From: Acanthococcus lagerstroemiae | Lineage: Eukaryota > Arthropoda > Insecta > Hemiptera > Eriococcidae | Reading direction: 5' to 3' | NCBI GenBank assembly: GCA_031841125.1 | Contig: CM063114.1 | Span: 29,023,266 to 29,087,265, forward strand | DNA: 64,000 nucleotides | Part shown: one piece after another, positions 55,901 through 64,000 of the stretch | Layout of the letters: every line of letters starts with the position of its first letter | How positions within the stretch are numbered: position 1 is the first letter of the stretch | The notes under the pieces: model-generated | Databases searched by the model: none | What the model was told of the DNA's origin: nothing | The model's input: only the letters and a program-made list of their open reading frames with translations | Program-made: the position numbers and the translations under genes

Positions 55901-56519
55901 AGTATGACATATCTTCATTAAATCATTCTACCACCAGCCCCTTACATGATGTGCACGCAACCTATTCTCAAATTTATTGCCGCTGTCGCCCCTTAAAATA
56001 TTTAACACGTTTGCGGAACATCCTGTACATCCGTTGAGTACCATTCATTTTTTCAGCTTGTCTGCGGTGCTAGCGCAATTCTGATATCGGAATGCTCGCG
56101 AAGTACCTGGTATCTCATCAGCGAGATTACGCAAACAGTTTTATCTTTCCGATATTGCCGTCATCTTCAACCGCACGTAGTGTGCACCACTTCAGTCACT
56201 GAACCAGACGAAAGCTATTTTTTTATTGTCTCTGTGATAAGCCAGCTTTGTGTATGGTGCACACGTATATCTACCTACGATGTACAGCCTCAGCTTCGCC
56301 CGGCTTGGGTGCCACTCTTAGGTCATCCTGTGTCAAGTTTGCACGGCTGTAATAAGAGTACTTGTGATCGGCGCGCCGTATTTCAATGTCAGTATTTACC
56401 ATTCACTTATTCATTCTTTCGGTTTGCAAATGTACCTCTTTAATTATTGTAAATGATTCAAATATTCAGAAATTTCAGGATTGTAAATTAACAGCTGTAC
56501 CCTCGTACCCTTCCTACTT
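55901..56519. other. Unassigned sequence
   Basis: No gene recognised. GCGGAACATCCTGTACA at 56012-56028 looks like an isolated right end of the CAGGGTGTTCC foldback family. Confidence 0.45.
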
Positions 56520-56737
56520 CTTTTTTCTAATTTGCTCTCCACCCGAGTCCTGGAATCCGCCCTTTCGAGCATTACTTCAGAGACGTCGGGGAGGCTGTTA
56601 GGGTTGTCTTAGCCTGCTTCCCTTCTGACCGAAAAGCCGGCCTAAGTCGAAAATTCTGGCGAGTTGCTACGTAGGCTCAAACCCAGGACCTCCGGATTTT
56701 GAGACCAACGCGCTATCCACTCGGCCAACTAGACCTC
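56520..56737 (-). mobile_element. tRNA-derived SINE, 13-bp target duplication (one mismatch)
   Basis: Second copy of the SINE at 22658-22872. ACCCTTCCTACTT (56507-56519) and ACCCGTCCTACTT (56738-56750) flank it. The head GAGGTCTAGTTGGCCGAGTG and the B-box-like GGTTTGAGCC are on the minus strand, with the same TAGAAAAAA tail. The C-to-T change in the B box suggests decay. Confidence 0.9.
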
Positions 56738-56750
56738 ACCCGTCCTACTT

Positions 56751-57235
56751 AACCATCAACAATTCAGGATGGCGTTTTAAGAACAGAGTGATCCATTTTG
56801 CACCCGGACGATTGTTGTTAAATATCTCAGTTTTTCTGCCCATACGTCAATTAAAAAAATCATAAAATGCAAAATACTGTGACGAGTTTTTCTCTATTTT
56901 CGTGATTTTATTATTAAAAATTGGAAAATGTCATCAATTCTGCGATTTGTCGCGATACTTGCGCTATATGGTGTTGAAGGAGAATAGCAGAGTGCGTGAA
57001 GTGGGCGATCATCCAGTGAATGCTCGAAACAGCCTGGGAGGGTGCTCTTTGTAATCTAATGTTTTCGAACATACGAATTATGGCGTTAAAAAATCTACCA
57101 GTTTCCTTATAAAGGGAAAGTTCTGAAATTGAAAAGGATGTTGTCAGAAAATTTTTATCTGTGATTCAGAAGAATGTGTTTTTTGCATAAAAATCCGCTC
57201 CCTATTTATCATCAACTCATCGATCTCTTCAAATA
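56751..57235. other. Unassigned spacer
   Basis: Nothing recognised. Confidence 0.5.
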
Positions 57236-57622
57236 CTAGTTCAGTAGATATGTACATTGTATCTGGAAAAAATTCTAAAATTAATGGAACCTTTACAGGT
57301 TGTTTGGGGGTGCTGTGGGATGACTCCATCAAGTTTTTCACCTCGAGGACACTATGCTAACTTGGGGAGAGCCGAAAAACCTCAAAATTTTCGGACTTTC
57401 TTCGGTTTTTTGCTTATAACTTCTAAACTAAGTGGTTTTCGACCAAAACGTTTAGTTTCAAAGTTGTAGAGCAATAAATTTACTAGAATTTTGTATGCAT
57501 AAAGTTTTTTCTAAACCTAATATCAACCGAGATACAGCCGATCAAAGTTGGAGAAATTTTCTCAAAATGGCAAAAATTGCCCAAAAACGAAGGTTTTTGC
57601 CCTCTAACTGTCAATTTCTATC
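57236..57622. repeat. Left arm of a long inverted repeat (partner 63450-63840)
   Basis: AACCTTTACAGGTTGTTTGG, CGACCAAAACGTTTAG, CCTAATATCAACCGAGATAC and GAAGGTTTTTGCCCTCTAAC on this side are matched in reverse on the other (CGTTTTGGTCG, ATCTCGGTTAATATTAGG, GTTAGAGGGCCAAAACC). About 385 bp per arm, roughly 75-80% identity by eye. The arms enclose the PIN-like relic, the mariner fragment and the hAT-like element. Confidence 0.85.
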
Positions 57623-57923
57623 AGTTGTATGATAATTATGGTAATCACTCATCAATTTCGACATGCTGGAACACGGGAGGGGGGAGGTCAGCTGACCAAG
57701 TGCCTGTTTTTGTGAAGCGTAGTTATTTCAATGTTATAGTGGCAGATCGTCACCCTGCTGTAAATTTCTGTCAACGCATATCTTGAATCTCAATAAACAT
57801 AGATCAGGTAATTGAAATCAATGAATAATAACCAAGAATTCATTAAAGACTATAATTGATGTAACAATAATGGTAGTATGTACAATAATACTAGTATAAT
57901 TATACAATTTATGTACAAAATCT

Positions 57924-59400
57924 TCATGAGGCCACCAACAATTTGGAGCGCTTGGGGGCTGCTGCACCATCCTTCTCGTCATCGTCAATGTTGTTGGGGT
58001 CCATGGACATGTCTGGTGCTGGCGTAAGTTGGAGATTTTCCTTACTCTCGTCGTCAGTATCAACTTCGTTGGTGTCAGGCTGAGGGCTGTTTTCACATGC
58101 TGTGCCCACGTAGTGCTTGCATACTGCGGAGCACAACAGACCAGCCTTTTACAGCTGCAGCCAGCGGTGACGCAACTAGTTGTGCGCTTGCAGCTGATGA
58201 TGCGGAGCAGCTGTTCCAGGGCAGCATCCATTGTTGTGGTGATGGGAACCCATACCTTTGAACTTATGAACCACTCAATTAACACTGGCGACTTTGTTAC
58301 AAGAGTGAATAATAATGAGGGGGTTTTAAGTATGAAAAATGTACTACTTCAGGATGATGAGCATAATAATACCCACCTCGTTTGGTAATCTTCCATCCCC
58401 AAGCAGATTGCAACTTCTCGTAGACCCCTTGGCTTCCTCCCATCCTCGTCTGGGCTTGTTGGTAACTCCTGAATGAATGGTACTTAACGGCATCTCTGGT
58501 TGGTGGCAGTCTGGCAAGTTGGCATTTCCGCTTTGCCACGACAGTGATGAAAATGCGGTATCTCAGGTCATCAAGGTTGTCACGTTCAATGTTCCTTCCA
58601 TACAGTTTCACCAAGAACTCTCCAACGTCAGCAGTTTGAGCTGAAGCTGTCTTGGAGTCCTTGGAAATCTCCAACATCTCGGAGGACCGGGGTTCTTCTG
58701 ATACGTCTGTATCACCTTCTTCCCAATTCCAAAGGATGCTGAGGTGGTGTCGTACCCACTTATCGCGTGCAGGAAGAGTATGTCCTGTGGCCCGTGTTTG
58801 AAAGAGTGGGAAGAATGAAGGATGGTTGTGGTATCACCCTTCCCACTCTTCTGGAAGTAGACGTTTTTCTTTGAAATCCCCAAAGCATTCAGCAGCACCA
58901 GAAGATCAATGTCCTCCCCTGTAATGACAACACTGTCGTACTCCTTGGCAACTGAGACAGCAGTCTGTACGATCAGCACATCAGCATTTTTTACTGCCTG
59001 CTTGACTCTGATCCCCTTGGCTTCCAGTTCACTCTTCAGCATCGTTATGAAATTCATCTTGTTTTTATCGTTGAAGAGAAATTTTGCCTGTGTGATGGTG
59101 CTTACTGAGGTGGTCTTGAAGAACACAAACTTATTAGAGGGGTTCAGGAAGGAACGCCGACAACGTTCTACTGCCTTGGTGCTTTGGTAGCTTATTCCAC
59201 TAGGATAACCATCAAATACCACTATGTCACTGTTCCCAAAGTGCCTTTTGATGTAGTCCACGTAGTTTTGGCAGACTACCTGGAATGTTGCTTCGCTTGA
59301 CTTCGTCTAAACCACCCTAAGTAGCAGTCTACTTCACCGGCGAGGGGGAGGAATGCATCATACAGCTTCGATTTACTGCTTTTCAACAGATACCCGATTT
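57924..59400 (-). pseudogene. PIN/FEN-like nuclease-domain gene relic with Cys-rich tail (repetitive arthropod family)
   Basis: Minus-strand pieces form one protein family I recognise by layout: KSSKSKLYDAFLPLAGEVD (about 59320-59385), FQVVCQNYVDYIKRHFG, VFDGYP (59202-59220), a STKA..RR segment, QAKFLFNDKNK, GEDIDLLVLL (58890-58921), FLHAISGYDTTSA (about 58739-58775), FLVKLYG (about 58600-58625), LPPT..AV.YHS.R.Y.Q (about 58450-58510), WGW (about 58395), then LLRIISC and a Cys-rich tail CSCK...CSAVCKHYVGTAC ending at 57924. The acidic VFDG/GEDxD/SGxDTTS motifs suggest a PIN-like nuclease fold. Frame changes occur near 58690 and 58150, and an intron-like gap with GT..AG borders lies at about 58286-58378 although the frames do not join simply. 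Highly multicopy relatives exist in arthropods and cnidarians; cellular role unknown to me. The gene sits between inverted-repeat arms, which suggests mobility. Confidence 0.72.
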
Positions 59401-59569
59401 GTTAGAAAAAGATCGAAGAATGTCAACGCGGGAAATGTGTTTTCGATTGCAATCGCCAGATTGCTCTCATAGCTGTGTGCGGCGAATAATTAATGATGTA
59501 TTGGGTTTTCGAAAGTTGAGGAGTATTTGGGTCTCGCGTATTCTTACCGATATAGAACTGATGGTAATT
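59394..59569 (+). pseudogene. mariner/Tc1-like transposase N-terminal fragment
   Basis: The frame DLLEKDRRMSTREMCFRLQS, then C..RRIINDVLGFRKLRSIWVSRILTD, is the helix-turn-helix region of mariner-type transposases (family pattern: DRRxTxRE, GSVxxIIxxxLgxrKvxARWVPRxLT). Only this segment survives; neither the DDD/DDE core nor a TIR is present. It abuts the PIN-like relic on one side and is cut by the hAT-like insertion at 59570 on the other. Confidence 0.78.
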
Positions 59570-60102
59570 CAGGGTGTTTACCTGTCCCGAAATGTCCCAA
59601 ACTCCCTGAAATGTCCCAGTTTTGGAAAAAGTGTCCCGAAGTACCTGAAGTGTCCCGAAATTCTTTGTAAGAAAGGAAATAAGTGACAAGGCAATCGCGG
59701 CAGCATGCGAGGTGCTCGGGAACTTAGAATATTTTCGCGATTTCTCCTGAAAAAACGACTGAGTCCAAGAATACAGATTTTTTCTAAGTCCAGAAAGATA
59801 TTCGAACTTAATCGTTCTTTCGAGAGAAATCGCGGAGAATATTATATGTCCACAACCGGACCTGGCTAGTAACGCAACTATGCTTATCACGTTCGCAGTT
59901 GATGAATTATGTTGGCTATCTGATAAAGGATTATTCGCTTTGGGAAACTTTACTTGTGATTTAGTATAATTTACAATATTGAACTTTGCTCCAATCATCT
60001 CTCCTATTTTATTTAATTTATTTATCTTTATAATGTTGTTATAGGTATGCATGTCCTTTCAAGTGAGTGTATAAAATATTAGTAAACTAACTGAGTTTAC
60101 AA

Positions 60103-61916
60103 AAATGGTTGGTCGTCTTGTTCGGGGTTCATGTTCATTCAATGAAAAATGGGTTACAGATCCAGAGTTTAAAGTTTGGATTGCGCCTGTGCGTGATCAT
60201 AAATCGAAAGCATGTTGAAAATTATGTAAAAAGGAATTTACTGTTGAACATTCAGGCATTGGTGATTTTGGAAGCCACGCTAAGGGTAAAACTCATCAGG
60301 GTCTTGTTAAATTTGCAATGCAATGTAATTTGAATCTGAAGCCGGCAGCTACATCTGTTAAGCCTAATGTTAGTAAACCAATGCTACTTTCCCGTTGGAA
60401 TTCAGATGTCATAAAGGCTGAGATGCTATGGGCTATTAACCGGGTTACGGCTCATATGTCTCTGCGTGGAGCTGACTAGTAGTTTTCTATTTCCGATAAT
60501 GTTCCCAGATAATGAAATTGCAAAAACATTTACAATGGGTACAGACAAAGCCGCATATTATGTGACTTATGGTCTTAGGCCCTATTTTCAAAACCAGTTA
60601 ATTGTTAGAGTAAAGAATCTAAAACATTATGCAGTCTCTGTGCATGAAAGTATGAATAAAATGCTATTAAATCTCAAATGCATGTAATAGTACGTTTTTG
60701 GGATGATGTTAAACAAGAAGTTGAAACAAAATATTATTTATGTTCTTTGTTCCCAACGAAATGTAATGCCTATTATTGATGGTCTCACAAATCTTTCTTT
60801 AAATCTCTTTAACATTCAGTAATTGGCTTTAGATGGGCCCAGTGTAAATTAAAAATTATTCAGAGCTCCGCAATCTTTTGAACTCAATTTCACCTTGTAA
60901 ATTATTGGATGATGTAGGGACTTGTTCTCTACATATTATGAACAACGCTTATAAAATAGGTCACACAGAAGCTGGATGGCAGATTAATTCTTCTTTGTAA
61001 ATACTTACTATTTATTTGAAAATTTTTCTTCCAGGCGCGCGGGTTATAAGTTTTATTCAAAAAGTTCAGTGTTTCCACTTAAATTTTGTATAGTACGCAG
61101 GTTGGATAACAAAGCTGTTCTAAAGAGAGCTGTAGAGATTATAGACGCTCTCAAATTGTATGTTGAAGGTGTAAAAGATAACCCACCTAAGACAAAACTC
61201 TTCAATAAAGTTAAATCAGTCCTGAAAGATGCATTTTATGATCTCAGTATGCGATGAGTTGCAGTGCTTCCTCACAAAATATCAGTCAAATGAAGTTTTA
61301 TTTTCATTTTTGTATAAAGATATGACCAATTTGATTTCCAGTATAGGAAATAGATTCTTGACTAAAATTGTCTATGGGACTGATTAAAAGATTTTCTTAA
61401 AGGTATCAATGAAACAGACTTTGGATATGGTGCTAAGGAAAGCGATCAAAAAATTGAAAGTGTCCGACATTTACATAAATTTAAAGAGGAATGTCAAAAA
61501 TACTTGAAAGCTTTGTATTGCACAATAATGTAATAAAAGGTGCATCTTGTATCACCCTTGAAGTTATGTTGCATGCTAAACAAAGGAACGAAAGAATTGA
61601 GTTAATTATGAGTAAGTTTCTCTAACACAATTTTTTAGGAGATACTGCTGATGCTGTCAAAAGAGACTACCTAGCTATATGTGGTGACTGTAATGTTCGA
61701 AAATATTTAAAAACTTACAAAAATAGTGATGATTTATCCAAGTTTTTTCTATGTATTGATGGAATTTATCCTTTACCACAAGATTTCTCCAATTTCGTTG
61801 AGGTTATTTTTGTATTCTTGAAATTAAGAAAGCAAAGTTGATTGCAGTAAAGAATGAAGAGCTTAGTATGCTCAGTGAAAATATTGATCATCTTAAGGAA
61901 AAATTATCAAAATAAA
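60103..61916 (+). pseudogene. hAT-type transposase relic (BED/TTF-like zinc finger family)
   Basis: Starting at an ATG (60104) the frame reads FNEKWVTDPEFKVWIAPVRD, then a zinc-finger-like CKLCKKEFTVEHSGIGDFGS H..GK.H in which the first Cys codon is now TGA (60213-60218), LKPAATSVKPNVSKPMLLSR, MFPDNEIAKTFTMGTDKAAY and YGLRPYFQNQL (60490-60605), SVHESMNK, LDGPSVN (about 60830), TCSLHIMNNAYKIGH, FPLKFC (61070), VKDNPPKTKLFNKVKSVLKD (61170-61230) and broken pieces onward. This order is that of the dispersed hAT-like transposase family common in aphids, fish and other animals. There are many stops and frame changes and no clear C-terminal dimerisation (hATC) domain. It lies inside TIRs with a 5-bp duplication. 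Confidence 0.8.
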
Positions 61917-61926
61917 AGTATCAGTA

Positions 61927-62523
61927 CAGGGTGTCTAACAGGTCAAGTAAGTCAAGTAAGTCAAATTAAGTCAAGTATTTTGAAAGAGGTCAATTGAGTC
62001 AAATAAAGTCAACTTTTTTTGGTCCTGGCCATGTAAAAATAGAAAAATCAAAAATTGCTGCAGAAACTTAGTTATAAGTTTAAATGTTTGAATATTGATT
62101 CTAAAAAAGATTAATGTGTTCTTCACAATTTTCATTCAAATTTTATATTCTAAGTGACGTATTATTTGTTTTCTATGGTATTAATTTTCATCATAAAACC
62201 CTTGACGGTTGTTTCAAGGTGTGGTTACCACTAAATCTATAAGAAAAAGTTGAAAATGGAACCAGAAAGTATCCAGAATCATATTGAAATGTATATGTTG
62301 ATAAACAATGTTTTAAAATGAGGTATTTGTAAAAGCAAATATTAGTTCTTTATTTATACTACTCCAAGTTGCTACGTATACTATTGTACAAAGGTGCCTG
62401 ATATGCTGGTACTGAGGAAGGTGATACCGTCTGTGTTTTTGGGCCCTAAGTCGATAATTACTTGGGGAAAAGAGGTCAAATAAAGTCAAGTATTTTCAAA
62501 TTTCAGATTTGTTAGACACCCTG
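61927..62523. mobile_element. 597-bp element (CAGGGTGTCTAACA), GTCAAGTA words, nested
   Basis: CAGGGTGTCTAACA at the left is identical to the reversed right end for 14 bp. Subterminal words are AGTCAAGTA/GTCAAATAAAGTCAA near both ends. Flanks CAGTA and CCGTA match at four of five. It is inserted directly after the hAT-type transposase relic. Closest relative: 52860-54372. Confidence 0.88.
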
Positions 62524-62734
62524 CCGTATTACTAACCATGATATAAAAGTGGGTTTCTATACCATTACAGCAAGTGCAATGTTTGTGACAAAAACAGAAG
62601 TGACCTAAGCCACATTTACTCTGCACTTTCTCTAGGTGATCTGAAAAAAAAAAAAAAACACAATTTTTAAACGTAATTATAGGTATTCTTACTTACTTTT
62701 ATATCTTATATTCTTCACTATAATTCTGTTTTTT

Positions 62735-63098
62735 TTCCTCATTAATTTTGTTTTAGTGTCAAGATTAAAACTGGAGCAAATTGTTGATAAATTTTTTGAA
62801 ATGGCAGTTAGCATTCCAATTTTTTGTTTGTTGATTTTTGGATACCTGCCTTAGATTAAAGTATTATGAACTAGTCTGTTAGATCTTGTCACAGATAACT
62901 TTCTATATTTTTTTGGTTTGGAATAAAATGCTGATATTATTGACTAGTCCATAGAATGTTAGTCATGTAGTATTTAGAATGGAGCGGTTGCATTCTATTT
63001 TTTTCTCATTAACTTTGTTTTGTAGTGTTAAGAAACTGGAGCAAATTGTTGGTAAATTTTTTGGGATGGCAGTTAGCATTCCAATTTTTTGTTTGCTG
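62735..63098. repeat. Direct duplication of about 98 bp (62735-62833 and 63000-63098)
   Basis: ACTGGAGCAAATTGTTG, ATGGCAGTTAGCATTCCAAT and TTTTTTGTTTG occur in both copies. Each copy has a pyrimidine run and TAG just upstream, like a splice acceptor, and a frame reading K-LEQIV-KFF-MAVSIPIFCLL. This could be a duplicated terminal exon of the transposon, or chance. Confidence 0.75.
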
Positions 63099-63449
63099 TA
63101 GTTGTTCAGTGGTCTGACTTTTCAGAGCTGAGTTGAATGAACTTTGCAGAGTGACAACATTTGTACGGGAGGCGGCGGATAAAAAATTGAAAAATTGTTT
63201 ATGACACGATTCTACTTCTCAGGATCCTTTTATTTACAGGGTAATAAATAGGTATTTGTAACAATTAACGGATAGATATAGTCGAATGTTTATACATTAT
63301 TCTATACCATTACTTTTCATTTCCGTGTACTGTTCCATAATCCCAGATTTTGGTTTATTGGAATGAAAATCGAGGGGGGATAGAGAGCTCCTGCGTGACC
63401 TGGAAAATGTCCCGAAATTTGGATTCTTAATTCTGGTAGACACCCTGTA

Positions 63450-63840
63450 ATTGATAGTTAGAGGGCCAAAACCTTCGTTTTTGGCCAATTTTTACCATTT
63501 CGAGAAAATTCCTCTAACTTTGATCGGCTGTATCTCGGTTAATATTAGGTTTAGGAAAAAGTTTATGCCTACAAAATTGCAGAAAATTTAATGCTCTACA
63601 ACTTTGAAAATGAACGTTTTGGTCGAAAACCGCTTAGTTTAGAAGTTATGAGCGAAAACCCGAAGAAAGTCCGAAAATTTTGTTTTTTGGTGCTCACATT
63701 AGTACAGGGTCCTCAAGGTGGAAAACTTGACAGATTCATCTCACAGCACCCCCGAACAACCTGTAAAAGTTCCATTCACTGCGGAATTTTTTCCAGCAGA
63801 CCCCACTTTTTTTGCTCTGTCTACTGGACTATACCGATTT
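63450..63840. repeat. Right arm of the long inverted repeat (partner 57236-57622)
   Basis: Reverse-sense counterpart of the left arm, including GAGGGCCAAAACCTTCG, GATCGGCTGTATCTCGGTTA, TTTTGGTCGAAAACC and AACCTGTAAAAGTTCCATT. Inner boundary is next to the TAATT duplicate of the hAT-like element; before that insertion the arm was directly downstream of the mariner fragment. Confidence 0.85.
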
Positions 63841-64000
63841 ACAAAATCATTAAGGACGGAACACAGGTGTAACCACTCTTACTTTAAGGTCCTTTTATAT
63901 TGTCACACAGAAAGCCAAACGATTTAACGAGTTACTACTTTGCTGCGGGTCTGTCAGATGGTAACTCCTCTTTAAAAAGGATTATCTTTCGATAATTGTC
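63841..64000. other. Unassigned right edge
   Basis: Nothing recognised before the window ends. Confidence 0.5.

Larger units (their letters stand above)
59570..63447. mobile_element. 3.9-kb hAT-like transposon (CAGGGTGTTTACC), exact 5-bp duplication TAATT
   Basis: Left tip CAGGGTGTTTACC and reversed right tip CAGGGTGTCTACC match at 12 of 13. TAATT flanks both ends (59565-59569 and 63448-63452). GTCCCGAAATGTCCC-type words recur just inside the left end (59585-59665) and GGAAAATGTCCCGAAATT inside the right. The interior carries a decayed hAT-type transposase and a nested 597-bp element. It split a mariner fragment from the right inverted-repeat arm. Of all CAGGG elements here it is the only one with a transposase relic. 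Confidence 0.85.

Noticed and set aside
59423..60052. 209-codon minus-strand open frame
   Set aside because: It crosses the border of the hAT-like element at 59570, overlaps the mariner fragment antisense and shows no motif; chance frame.

Overview
This window is AT-rich, intron-poor eukaryotic DNA made almost entirely of transposable elements, their decayed protein-coding relics and foldback or tandem repeats. I found no intact host gene, no rRNA gene and no functional tRNA gene. The element set points to an arthropod, probably an insect: an R1-clade LINE with several 5'-truncated copies, RTE/Jockey-type LINE tails, tRNA-derived SINEs, a Helitron Pif1-type helicase, pogo/Tigger, mariner and very many hAT-like MITEs. 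The species cannot be fixed from sequence alone. Every coding relic I recognise carries frameshifts, stops or lost catalytic residues.

Layout: 0-1.26 kb is the end of a Helitron helicase relic (minus), followed by a 174-bp tandem repeat and a LINE tail at 1.8-2.1 kb. 3.86-6.1 kb is a probable hAT-like element filled with pyrimidine-rich DNA. 7.74-9.30 kb is a Tigger element with TIRs, a TA duplication and a transposase relic. 9.4-11.5 kb holds a TGTGGCAG MITE and a nested pair of elements. 11.6-13.8 kb holds tandem duplications, a LINE tail and an R1-like 3' end. 16.0-18.35 kb is a mirrored array of degenerate short repeats. 18.6-19.3 kb has a decayed exon-like sequence (tentatively Kunitz-type) and a LINE tail. 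20.5-22.5 kb is a foldback broken by a SINE that is itself broken by a MITE. 22.6-26.4 kb has a SINE, an R1-like 3' fragment and a 1.9-kb R1-like LINE relic.

29.86-33.37 kb is a giant foldback inserted in a second copy of the 18.6-kb exon-like sequence; the 18.6-kb copy is its unoccupied counterpart and reveals a 6-bp target duplication. 34.8-37.5 kb has further MITEs; 40.6-43.7 kb has a MITE, a 1.5-kb palindrome and an R1-like 3' fragment flanked by a 17-bp target duplication. 44.0-46.95 kb has an RTE/Jockey-like LINE relic and three MITEs. 51.05-55.9 kb is a stack of elements nested four to five deep. 57.2-63.8 kb is an inverted-repeat structure holding a PIN-like-nuclease gene relic, a mariner fragment and a 3.9-kb hAT-like transposon with its transposase relic.

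The most interesting pattern is a group of elements with CAGGG...CCCTG ends, each with its own short word repeated just inside the ends (GTCAGGGAA, GTCAAGTA, GTCCCGAAA or GGTCATTTT types). Five of them are flanked by exact 5-bp direct repeats (CTTTC, ATGTA, GTAAA, CAGGA, TAATT), one by an exact 6-bp repeat. One of these contains a hAT-type transposase relic, while other hAT-like elements in the same window have the usual 8-bp duplications.
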